From Riptortus pedestris (lineage: Eukaryota; Arthropoda; Insecta; Hemiptera; Alydidae), in NCBI GenBank assembly GCA_019009955.1, contig CM032233.1, positions 18,112,501 to 18,176,500 of the forward strand: 64,000 bases of DNA, written 5' to 3'. The position numbers and the translations under genes were made by a program. The notes below the pieces were generated by a model that saw nothing but the letters and a program-made list of their open reading frames with translations, was not told where the DNA came from and ran no database searches. This document shows, in pieces, positions 9,441-19,565 of the stretch; positions within the stretch are counted from its first letter, which is position 1; the number at the start of each line of letters is the position of its first letter.

Positions 9441-10388
9441 TTTCTATACTATTTCTATCATAGTAAGAACTCTTAAATGCTTTTGCCACAAAAACTCTTC
9501 CATTTTTTTGCCTCTAGTGGGTGGAGTGATAAATATTTGACATAAGTAGGTATATATTACTCAGTTTGAAGTTCAATTATGTCACAAGAATGTTTTTCCC
9601 CGATGCGATTCTTCATATTATTACAACCCATGTGAATATTTATAAAAGGAATTAAAATTATTATTCAGTTATTATCTTGAATTATTTTACCAATATTCGT
9701 ATAATGTTATAAGAATCATCATTTGATGTAATGAATGCCTGCATAAATTATAGCTATATTTTCTTTCAAGTTATCCTGATCACTGTATAAGATTTACATA
9801 CGAATTGAAAACCGCTGTGCTGTGGGTTTTCGCTTTGTTCATTAAAACTCTTAATTTCCTATAATTCGGAAAATAAATCGGGAAAAATACTTTAATTCTC
9901 ACCGGTAACTTAAGTCCGGCGCAGCCCCTGCCTAAACTGTACAGATACTTCAAGTATTGGAAAGAAAGATTACGTAATCCAGCATTCATTTCTCTGTTTC
10001 TCGTTAAAGTAAATAAGACTTGAAATTGGATATAAGAGCTATACATGAGTAGGAATGGAGGTTCGTTAAGGACTAGGAACGTAAAAATATAAATCACTTC
10101 GTTCATATTCGTTTTGAGAAAAATATATAGAAAAACAGTTGTAGGACATAACTTTATAAAAATAAGTAGTCGTATTACAGTTTTTGGTGTAGGCATAATA
10201 GTAGATATATTATAGATTTCACATGCGCCCTTCTTTAAATCCCTACAACAGAAAATGATCTTTAGTTTTTCAAGAAAACTTTAAATATGAACATGGTAAC
10301 TACCAAAAAATGATGAACGTATACACTCAGACGCACGCACAAATTTCTTAGTCTACACTCTATGCCAGATTGCAACGTGAGCATTTTT
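9441..10388. other. No supported gene; one 138-codon open frame on minus strand
   Basis: The longest open frame (9780-10196, minus) encodes a hydrophobic, low-complexity protein with no recognisable domain. It overlaps sequence resembling a decayed HINE arm (GAGTAGGAATGGAGGTTCGTTAAGG near 10045). I treat it as chance. Confidence 0.4.
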
Positions 10389-10501
10389 AGCAGATTTCCC
10401 TTAAGGGAAATCAGCTATGAGGTCGTGCTCATGACGCGATTTTCGAAAAATTTCTTCAAATGTCCATCAATCTTACCTAGGAGATGACGAAAATGATGTC
10501 C

Positions 10502-10550
<49 letters not shown>

Positions 10551-11223
10551 ATTTAGTTGTCTGTTAACGCTCTTAATATTTAAACGTTTTATGTAAAAAG
10601 ACAGATCAAGAAAATTCGAAATATCTCCTTTACTATACGCCGGATCAAAAAATTGTATAGAACCAATCTTATTGAAAATTAAATGTGCTATAAACATTGT
10701 TATATACATTTATTCTCTATCTTAAATATTAACCGAGATATATGCATTTTTCATCAAACCCCCACTTCTACTCGTGTTACATAAACAATACTCTGTTATG
10801 TAATAAACCACATTATTCGAAGCTTAATTACGATAAATTGTTTTCAAGAGACCTTTATTATAGGAGATAAATGCAGATATGTTATGGTGAACCCCCCCTT
10901 CTTAAGTTCTTGGACTACTTAAATTTGATTGATTGAGATAAAAATTATTCTGATCCATTATACATTACTGTACTAGATATGGTAAATAGTTTTCAATAAA
11001 ACTAATATGTTATATTCTGATATATTTCCGTAATTTGTTTTTCTTTCCTGTGAGAAGTTAGTACACCTGTTTGTTTACGTTTCAGGTGTTTCCCGTCTGG
11101 AGGTTTGTTATTATCGTTTGTATTTATGTGCTTGATGTTGACGGTGCTATTGTCTTACCAGAATGTAAATTTATCTATTGTAAACAACACGAGGGAAATG
11201 TGTTTAGTTTACGCAGCCCCTTT
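10389..11223 (+). mobile_element. HINE copy, long arm, damaged 3' end
   Basis: Starts at AGCAGATTTCCCTTAAGGG, with (TA)n at 10505-10548. The G-run block and part of the core are deleted. The long arm has a C-tract near 10889 and the 3' subterminal repeat GGGAAATGTGTTTAG. The terminal hairpin is cut at CGCAGCCCC, so the GTGACGGAC terminus is gone. Confidence 0.85.
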
Positions 11224-11581
11224 TTCTTTTGCCTTTACTATGATCACATCCAATATTACCCGAATACTGTCATTTCCCAATTTACAATAATAATGAAAAG
11301 CATATATAATTCAAACTTCCCGCAAGTCACTCTCCTTGAGATACTGCAAGTGTTTTATTCAGTGTTTTTTTGTTCAAATCATTTATTTTTAAAAGTGCAC
11401 TAATAAATATTTTTTTCTGAGGAAAATAAATACCATTGTGAAAACTGCACTTACATGTCATAGAGGAGGGGTGGGGCAATCTATAACTCTTTTAGCTGCA
11501 TTATTCACAAGTTAAATAAATTATATAAATTAATTTTTAATTAAATTCAGTCTCCTTTCTTAAAAATCCTCCCAGGTTTAA
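11224..11581. other. No recognisable feature
   Basis: About 360 bp of AT-rich sequence between two HINEs. I see nothing in it beyond short homopolymers. Confidence 0.4.
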
Positions 11582-12369
11582 AAGTCCGTCACGCAGGGGC
11601 TGCGTAAACTAAGCAGATTTCCCACTGAAGGTTTACAATAGATAAATATACATACAGGTAACAGAGCCGTGAATGCTCAGTAAATGTACAATACAAAGGT
11701 GAATTGTAAACAAACAGGCAAGCGAACCTCGTAGTGCTGCATAGATAGATCGGAAAGACAAACAATTAATAAAATATATTTGAATAAGACATATTAATTT
11801 TATTGAAAACAATTTACTAAAGCTAGTGCTGTAATTTGTAATGAAACAGAATCATTTTTATCTCAATCACTCAAGTTTAGTAATCCAAAAACAAAAGAAG
11901 GGGGGGGGTCAACAGAACGTATTTGCATATATCTAACAAAGTAAAAGTTCAATGAAAACAATATTTGGTATTTAAGCTTCAATTAATATTTTTTTTAATA
12001 TAACAGAGCATTATTTATGTAACACTAGTAGAAGTGGGGGTTTACTGAAGGCTGAAAACTGAAAAATGCAAATATCTCGGTTAATATTCAAGATAGAGAA
12101 TAAATATATAGAACATCATTTATAGCGTATTTAATTTTCAATAAGATTGATTCCGTACAATTTTTCGATCCGATGTATAGTAAAGGGGATATTTCGAATT
12201 TACGAAAATCCTCCCCTCTATACCCTCTCCCACTTGTCCGATTTCAGCCGTTAACGAACTTGATCTTTCTTTTTACATAAAACGACTAAATATCGAGTTT
12301 GGTAACGATCAAACAAAAATTGCGACCGCTAGACAGTCATATATATACTGTAACAGACAAATATATATA

Positions 12370-13868
12370 AACTGCTCAAAAATGAATAGGGATATTGGTT
12401 ATTTTTTCTTATCCTATTAATTTTAATTAAATCAACCGATATGTTATTGTTAGTTGGAATATATCTAGAGAAAAAATACAAACCAAAATCATACAAACGT
12501 TAATCGTCATTTTTAATAACGGATTTACTCAACAATAGTCAACATGGGGATTACTCATTTTGTAAACAAATACCTTTTCTTGAATTTTCTCGGTTTTAAT
12601 CCAGTTGTATTCTCTTTAAACATGGAAAGACATCACCTTAAACCAGAAGTTCGCGACATTGTTGTCAGAATGAGCAACCAAGGTTACCGGCAAGTGGATA
12701 TTGCTGAGGCAGTTGGGGTTTCCCAAAGTGTTGTCTCCCGGGCTTTAGCCCGATTTCGAGAAACTGGGAGTGCTAATAGGAGGCCTGGTAGTGGATCGCA
12801 GCGCATTACAACGCAAAGGGAGGACCGACATATTGTCATTGCTACCAGACAGAACCCTTTCCACAGTGCCCGCCAGACCCTTAATGCTTTGCAGGGTGTA
12901 TTGACAAGGCCTATATCAACGCAAACGATTAGGAATCGTTTGGGGGAAGTTGGCCTTAGATCCTATGCCCCTTTGAGACGACCTCCAGCAACAGCCCAAC
13001 ACCGGCAACTCAGAAGAACATGGTGCAGCGAGCGCCTAGAAGAGGGAACCAATTGGAATGCTGTAATGTTCACAGATGAGTCGCGTTTTTGCCTTTATAG
13101 TGACAGTCGACGCCATAGGGTATACAGAGAAGTGGGAATGCATACAATGCCCCAATTCACGGTCCCTTCGGTGCAGTTTGAAGGAGGTGGTGTTATGGCG
13201 TGGGCTGGCATTTACACTGGGGGCCGAACTTCTCTCCATATCGTTGATGGAAACCTCTCCGCAGTGCGATATGTGGAAGAAATTATTGCGGAATATGTCC
13301 CTCAAACCAGGGATCTCATTGGCTGGGATTTTTGATTTCTAGACGACAATGCCCGTCCTCATAGAGGAAGAGTTGTCATTCAAACATTGGAAAACCTGGG
13401 AATTTCCCCTCTGCCTCTTCCCCCATTGTCTCCAGACCTCAATCCCATTGAGCAAATGTGGGATGCGTTGCAGAGAAGGCTTTTTGATCACCACCCACAG
13501 CCAGATAACCTCCAACAACTGAGTGCAGCATTGCAGCAGCTATGGATTGAAATTCCAAATGAAGTAAGCGACAACCTTATTGAGAGTATGCCCAATAGAT
13601 GCACAGAGGTTTTGGCTAATAGAGGTCATTATACCCATTATTAGTTGTTTCATAAAACTTTTTTGTTGAATAAAAAACATTGAAAAACCAAAAACTGAAA
13701 TCTATTATTTTACAATTTGTCCAAATTCCTTAATTAAAGTCCTTTTTTGTGGGTGAAAAATACAATAATTTCTAATAAATATTGATGATATTTATAATTA
13801 AAAAAAAAACAAAAATGCTAGGCCCCATAAATACCACAAAACAGCCAATATCCCTATTCATTTTTGAG

Positions 13869-13873
<5 letters not shown>
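12370..13873 (+). mobile_element. Tc1-like DNA transposon, nearly intact
   Basis: 1504 bp with inverted termini AACTGCTCAAAAATGAATAG and its reverse complement at the right end (about 29 bp, extending to GGGATATTGG), flanked by TA at 12368-12369 and 13874-13875. The insertion lies within the (TA)n microsatellite of a minus-strand HINE. It contains one transposase gene on the plus strand, broken by a single TGA. A 192-bp deletion derivative is at 26341-26532. Confidence 0.93.
12622..13644 (+). pseudogene. Tc1-like DD34E transposase with one in-frame stop
   Basis: Would encode a cut-and-paste DDE transposase that acts on the TIRs flanking it and inserts at TA. I take the start as ATG 12622 (MERHHLKPEVRDIV), because the 26 upstream in-frame codons are outside the family's usual N-terminus. 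In order: a paired-type helix-turn-helix (RQVDIAEAVGVSQSVVSRAL, residues about 21-40); a linker with RRPGSGSQR; a second DNA-binding helix set (HSARQTLNAL..TIRNRLGEVGL); then the catalytic triad. The first D is in FTDESRF, the second in LDDNARPH, and E in DLNPIEQMW. The D and E are separated by 34 residues, giving DD34E. Length is 340 codons, normal for Tc1. A TGA at 13333-13335 replaces codon 238, five codons before the second catalytic D. The frame is otherwise intact from start to TAA, so this is a recently inactivated or barely decayed copy. Confidence 0.93.
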
Positions 13874-13928
<55 letters not shown>

Positions 13929-14050
13929 TTTTGAACAGACCTCATTTTCGTCATCTACTAGGAAGGATCGATGGACATTTGAAGAAAAATTTCGAAAATT
14001 CCGTCATGAGTACAACCTCAGTAGTTGATTTCCCTTGAGGGGAATCTGCT

Positions 14051-15338
14051 AAAAGCGAGGTGAAGGGGGAGGGCTCCTTTGATTATAAATAATATTAAAC
14101 TTAAATAAAGGAAATAATAAATTTTTATAATACATAATATAAATGTAGAGTTGAGTGTATGAATTGCAGAAAAAATTTCTTATTAAATATTTAGTGTTGT
14201 ATTATAAGTAATTTTGATACCTAATAATGGTTTTCTTCATGTTAAGTCGACTAAATTTGTTTTTTTTCGAAAACGAAATGTGCGAAGATGATAAAACTCA
14301 AACTATATCAATGTCATCAAAATAGTGGAATTTCTTGGGAACTTATAAAATGACAAATGATACATTTTCTTACACAAAGTTGTTGAGAGCCCAGGAGAAT
14401 GGCTACGTGATTAAAATACCCAATATATTTGCTGTATTAGACTATTCTTAATCTTACGTCTAGGTCGTTACGAACCTTATACCATTCGAGCAAGATGGGA
14501 GATACATTATGTTGCAGTTTGTATACACGAGCTAGCTAATAGCAATCATTAGTCATTCAATGCATTATCCTGAGGGATCGGTGGGCATTAGACACCGAAG
14601 AGCTCTGTTCAAGTTAAATCTCTCTGAGTCATTCATTGTTTCCGAAAGTTGATTGTGATTTGCAGAATACAATATCTTGCTATTTCAGGCAATCTCATTT
14701 AGCGCTTAAATAAATATACATATTTTTTAATAGTATCTGTCGTTTATTATCACCACCTGCTGCACATTTAAATTCTTCAAGTTGAATTATTTTATAGTCA
14801 TTTTCCTTTCAAATATTATACAAGCCATTGAGGTCATCAGGTTAGTCGTTCTATTATCAATCGATCTATACCCACTTATTCTGCCATCCAAACGTATATG
14901 CAATTAGTGTTTTATCTCCTGTGTCCATTCAGTTAATGTGGTTTTTTAATTAGCAAATAAACAAACAACAATTAAAGAAATTACCTCTGACATGATTGAG
15001 CTTTGTACATCGAAAATTGAAATATAGTATAGTGTAGATAATTGGAGATCGGCTATAAGTAATAATTAGAGAACTGTCTTATATAAAATTTGTTAGGAGT
15101 ACTTTTTGCTCATATTCTACTCTATTGCTAATACCATTGCTTTTATTCTACTCTTAATAGTTGTCATCATTGTCTAGAATGCTTTCTTAAATAAGTTTCA
15201 GGAGTTCCGCTCTTATCATAGCTGATGGAAATATAGACCAATCGTAGTCGACAAGCCCTACAATAAATGTTTAACAGAAAACTCACTCATTTTTTTACAA
15301 CTAGTTGGTCCCGAAGTACTTACTTCCTATTATAGAAA
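14051..15338. other. No recognisable gene or repeat
   Basis: About 1.3 kb of apparently unique AT-rich DNA with no long open frame, no HINE blocks and no tRNA-like fold. Confidence 0.5.
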
Positions 15339-16077
15339 AAGTCCGTCACGAAGGGACTGCGTAAACTAAGCAGATTTCCCACGTAAAGTTATACAATAGA
15401 GAAATCTCCATACGAGAGCCGTACAGTTACGGAAAAGGCCGAATTAGCTTTTGGCGGGAAACTCACTCGTCCGTCATCCACCCACATTTAACAAAAATGC
15501 AAATATCTGGGTTAATATTCAAGATAGAGAATAAATGTGTAGAACAATATTTGTAGTAAATTTAATTTGCAATAAGACTGATTCTATACAATTTTTTGAC
15601 CCGACGTATGGTATTGGAGATGTTTCGAATTTTCGAAAATCCTCCCCTCTATACCCCCTCCCCCTCCCCAAGTCCGATTTCAGCCGTTAACGAACTTGAT
15701 CTTTCTTTTTACGTAAAACGACTAAATATCGAGTTTGGTAAATATCAAACAAAAATTGAGACACCTAGAGCGGTAACCGACCAATATATATTTATACAGT
15801 TTTGAACCGACCTCATTTTCGTCGCGAGTTCGATTCTCGTCTGGGCAAAGGAAATTATTTAGTGACGAAATTCACTAAATAACATCCTAAGTCCCACCCT
15901 GACTAGAAAAGGGTCGTTACCTGTAGATAACCCGTCCCAATTAGCCTGAGTTGCAAAAAAGTGGACGTTAATAAATAATAATAATAATAATAAATCGATG
16001 GACATTTGAAGAAAAATTTCGAAAGTTCCGTCAGGAGTACGGACTCAATAGCTGATTTCCCTTAAGGGAAATCTGCT
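15339..16077 (-). mobile_element. HINE copy, short arm, hosting a SINE
   Basis: Left end AAGTCCGTCACGAAGGGACTG (hairpin with two changes), short arm with GAGAGCCGTACAGTTACGG, core, and a very short TA tract. It is then interrupted by a SINE at 15824-15994 and resumes at TCGATGGACATTTGAAG up to CTTAAGGGAAATCTGCT. About 16 bp of HINE (ATCTCCTAGGTAGGA-equivalent) are missing at the SINE junction. Confidence 0.88.
15824..15994 (+). mobile_element. 5'-truncated tRNA-derived SINE inside HINE
   Basis: Begins at the B-box (GCGAGTTCGATTC), runs through the conserved body (ACCCGTCCCAATTAGCC, AAAAAGTGGACGTTAATAAA) and ends in (AAT)n. No clear target duplication. A small target deletion occurred at the junction. 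Confidence 0.8.
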
Positions 16078-16862
16078 AAAATGTGCCTAGCTATTTTCCC
16101 AGCTTTATGAAATTGAAATATAAAGTAGTAGTATTATGTACGTGGGTTTAAAAAAAAATCTGACTACCCTTATTCCTTATTTCAAATGGCTTAAAATATA
16201 TTCAACAATTCCTGGCTTTGGTGTCTGCTTGTTTGTCTGTGTTGGACTGGGCCGAATCGAATGAGCATAATTTGCCCATTACTGGCAACCAAACTTACGC
16301 TAGATATAGCCTACACTAATATTACTAAGTGGGCTGTGAATTTCCTTGGGGGGGGGCTGAAATTAAAAGTCACTGCATTTTCTTCCAGCTGGTTTATGAA
16401 CAATGGCATGCTTGACAATTGTTTATATGCTGTAATTTTAATTTTTAAGTTTTTGACGTATTGAGATTTACAAACAAGATATACGTCAAAATGTTTAATT
16501 CAATTCATCATTGGAATGATCCGTACAAGACTCGACTGAATTGATTGAAACTCGTTTGTTCTACCAGTAACAACTTAAGAATATGGGCTATATTAATTTC
16601 TTTGGGCGAAGTTGTGCAGGAGTTGTGGGGGAGATTAAAAATCACGATATATCGTTCCCTATTCATTTTTCTTGGCTCATATACGGATAAAAAACGCTGT
16701 AGTACATAGTAGATGGGCTGAGTAGTTACTGGAGGAATGGGGAAATACAAACAAGAAATAAATCGAGTTGCCGTATTAGTACAGAAAATTCAATTTCTTT
16801 TGAAATTCAAACTCCTTTAGACACGTAAACATAAGGTTCATGGCATCAAACACCCACATTTT
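16078..16862. other. No recognisable gene or repeat
   Basis: Unique-looking sequence. Short open frames on both strands (for example 16508-16750 minus) match no family and lack coding hallmarks. Confidence 0.45.
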
Positions 16863-17017
16863 AGCAGATTTTCCTTAAGGGAAATCAGCTATTGAGGTCG
16901 TTCTCATGGAGCAATTTATGAAAAATTTCTTCAAATGTCCGTCGATCCTTCCTAGTAGATGACAAAAATGAGGTCCGTTCAAAACTATGTATGTATGTAT
17001 GTATGTATGTATGTATG

Positions 17018-17078
<61 letters not shown>

Positions 17079-17722
17079 ATGTTAACACTCTAGCGGTCAC
17101 AAGTTTTGTTTAATAGTGACCAAACTCGGTATTTAATCGTTTTATGTAAAAAGAAAGATCAAGTTCGTTAATGGCAGAAATCGGAACAGTGGCAGGTAGG
17201 GGGGGGGGTTAGAGGGGGGGGGGATATCGAAAATTCGAAATATCTCCGTTACTATACGTCGGATCGAAAACTTGTATTTAACCAATCTTATTGCAAATTA
17301 AAGTTACTATAAATATTGTTATGTACATTTATTCTCTATCTTGAATATTAACCAAGATATTTGCATTTTTATTAAGTGTGTGAGAATAATAAGGTTGGCT
17401 GGCCCGTTTGTTTACAATTCAGCCGCTTTCCGTTGTAAAGATGATTAACTTGTATTGTAAATTGACTGAAAGATTTCTCATTACCGTTTGTATTTATTCA
17501 CTTAACATTCATTTTTCCGTGTGCGCGAATAACGGACGAGATGTGGTCGGCTGAGGTGAGTTTCCGCCGAAAGCTTGTTCGGTCGTTTCCGTAACTGTTC
17601 GGCTCTCATGAAGTGGGGTTAGAGACTCGTTACTACTACTGTTACTAGTATGCAGATTCCTCTATTGTAAAACTTCACGTGTGGAATCTGCTTAGTATAC
17701 GCAGCCCCTGCGTGACGGACTT
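16863..17722 (+). mobile_element. HINE copy, mixed 3' arm, compound microsatellite
   Basis: Runs from AGCAGATTTTCCTTAAGGG to CTGCGTGACGGACTT. The microsatellite is (GTAT)n at about 16986-17021 followed by (TA)n to 17075. The G-run block is long (G8, then G9 at about 17202-17223). The 3' arm joins a long-arm piece (TTTGTTTACAATTCAGCC..TTATTCACTTAA) to a short-arm piece (AACGGACGAGATG..CTGTTCGGCTCTC). Confidence 0.9.
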
Positions 17723-18221
17723 TTTCTAGAGTATTATGGGCGTGAGTTTGTGCTTGTATACTTGCTTAGAGTTTTTATACAAATATGATATCATTCGATT
17801 TTTCTCATTAACATAATATACATGTATATCCATTAGTTTTCGATTGTCAAAATTTATTGAAGAGAACATTGTGTACAATGCTTAAACTACAAAAATAAAT
17901 TCAGAAATATACACAATATATTTCTTTAATATTTTTATTTATTCATTTAATACTGTTTCAATTCCATTTGCGTGACACATGTATACCTTATCTACTTGGA
18001 TGTCGCATATATCTCTAATCCATCAATTCAGACTTGACTAGAAGTAGAATTTCTTTTCGGTTTCGGTAATTCCTTATGAGGTGTCAAGTAGATCGTGTAA
18101 ATGAGGAGCGAAGAAGATAAATAACTAAGAGTTATGTATGTTTATTGCTATGCTTCTATTCCAGTTTACCAGTGTTCATTTCATCGGTAACAGAGATTTT
18201 GGTTTTCAACATTGTCTAGAG
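17723..18221. other. No recognisable gene
   Basis: AT-rich sequence. A stretch near 18170-18210 (CAGTGTTCATTTCATCGG..TTTTGGTTTTC) recurs near 19300-19340, bracketing the repeat and putative LTR between them. Confidence 0.4.
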
Positions 18222-18361
18222 CTAGAAAAGTTTAAATATCTTTATTAATTGTAAAATAATAAAGATAACAATAACAAATAAACTGGTAAAGTTAAATAAA
18301 AACCTTTAAAAATTTTATTAAAATATCTGCTGATATTAATAGTTTATTTCTTGTATAATAT
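18222..18361 (+). repeat. Unclassified 450-bp repeat, left part
   Basis: AAATATCTTTATTAATNGTAAAATAA..TTTAAAAATTTTATT.AAATATCTGCTGAT matches 25440-25575 closely. In the other copy the sequence is continuous, but here it is split by about 600 bp. Confidence 0.65.
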
Positions 18362-18961
18362 TGTTACGTTTTTATTACCAAAACCATTAATAAACGTTGT
18401 TAATAAGAGTTCAAAATTAAATACTCACAAGTTTCACAGTTTTTATCACTGCACAATTTATTTCACAATGGCCAATACACTTGGTAAATATTCTTAATTA
18501 CTACTCACAGTATACACTGATAGCGTCACTGTTCTTCAGATTACACAGTCCAATAATTCACTCACGGTCACTGAAGTACACCAAAAGACGGCACTGCACT
18601 GTCCTTTACTTCGCGGCACTGCACTGTCTTAAACACTGCACTAAACTGTTACTTACAGTCACGGCACAACACTGTTCTTCTTATAAAAACACTTTACCGC
18701 ACTGCACTAAGTCGCACTGTAGCACCGAACGCACATATGAGCACTTGAGAAGAAAAACTGACTAGCTCGCGGCTGGCCGGTTCTTTATATAGTTCGTCGG
18801 CATACATCAAAAGGGGGAATTGGCTGGGCCCTTCGACGTCTGGACTGGAAGGAACTAGTAGGAGCTAGACCCTCTGTCGGCTTCTTTGATTCACATCGCA
18901 CTTCCCAAATACGCGACTCTCCCTGCTAATCCTTCCGTACCTAATTTTCGCAACACTATTC
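18362..18961. mobile_element. Possible solo LTR or other ~600-bp insert
   Basis: Sequence that interrupts a repeat which is continuous at 25435-25886. It starts TGTTACGTTTTTATT and contains CGCAACA near its right end (18949-18955). AATAT flanks both sides (18357-18361 and 18962-18966), a fitting 5-bp duplication if the right edge is 18961, although a TG..CA end would fall at 18955. It is notably less AT-rich, has repeated CACTGCACT motifs at 18590-18725 and a TATATAG box at about 18786. No coding capacity. The LTR class is an inference. Confidence 0.4.
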
Positions 18962-19254
18962 AATATTTCCTTATACCAATTACACTTTTGACAGAAAGCA
19001 TGGACATTTTCTTTAAATATATGCAACACGCTAAAAATTAAAAAAAAACCTGGGAACGGGGGCTACTTGAAGCAAATTTCTTGGCACCAACTCAAGACAT
19101 TCGGGCAAACTTTAACACCATTATTTTAGAGGAACGCGTGAGAAGTGCGTTCTCTCGCTTTAACAGAATTGGGTTTCCATTAGGTTTTATACACTAAAAA
19201 ATTGTCTTTCAAATAGGTGAAGGTAGGGGAAGGCCGTGCACTCCACCCGTAAGT
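18962..19254 (+). repeat. Unclassified 450-bp repeat, right part
   Basis: Continues the repeat of 18222-18361 and matches 25585-25880 (for example AACGCGTGAGAAGTGCGTTC, GGTGAAGGTAGGGGAAGGCC). It ends, as the other copy does, at a HINE-like AGTAGATTTCCCATG junction. Confidence 0.65.
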
Positions 19255-19295
19255 AGATTTCCCATGAGTGTCACGTATTTTAGTTTTTCTCAAAA
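19255..19295 (-). mobile_element. Short HINE arm fragment
   Basis: GTAAGTAGATTTCCCATGAG followed by TGTCACGTATTTTAG resembles the third type of HINE 3' arm (compare 60290-60330 and 50850-50885). The terminal hairpin is absent. Confidence 0.45.
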
Positions 19296-19565
19296 TTTCA
19301 GTGTTCATTTCATCGGCACAATTTTGGTTTTCGTAACCGGCGGATAGCATGAAAAGTCTAGGAAGGCTTTAGTCGGGAACGTTATACAATGAAGAATTAA
19401 TATGACGACAGAAGAAGAGGAAAGCATATCTGAGCTAGAGCGATAGCTTACCTAAATGAGGACGGTGACGTAGCTTAACCTCTGGGGACAATAGAGCTTC
19501 TCTGCCCGTCATCGCTGCACTTATCTGGCCGTTTAGCCCCAGATCCAGGGCTCTTCTCTCCACTT
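19296..19565. other. No recognisable feature
   Basis: A moderately GC-rich unique stretch (for example 19460-19555) with no open frame of note. It leads directly into the satellite array. Confidence 0.4.

Larger units (their letters stand above)
11582..14050 (-). mobile_element. HINE copy hosting a Tc1-like element
   Basis: Left end AAGTCCGTCACGCAGGGGCTGCG, long arm with G9 tract near 11903, core and CGACCGCTAG block. It is interrupted in its (TA)n tract by the Tc1 element at 12370-13873, then continues CAGTTTTGAACAGACC..GGATCGATGGACATTTG to ATTTCCCTTGAGGGGAATCTGCT. Removing the insert leaves about 965 bp, the usual long-arm length. Confidence 0.9.

Noticed and set aside
9780..10196. 138-codon open frame on the minus strand
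   Set aside because: Hydrophobic AT-driven composition, no domain, and overlap with a decayed HINE-like arm.
13333..13335. TGA in the Tc1 transposase as a programmed readthrough or selenocysteine codon
   Set aside because: No known precedent in this family and no supporting structure seen. A simple inactivating mutation is enough.
18481..18765. 94-codon open frame rich in His/Cys
   Set aside because: It lies in the CACTGCACT repeats of the putative LTR. The composition simply mirrors the repeat.
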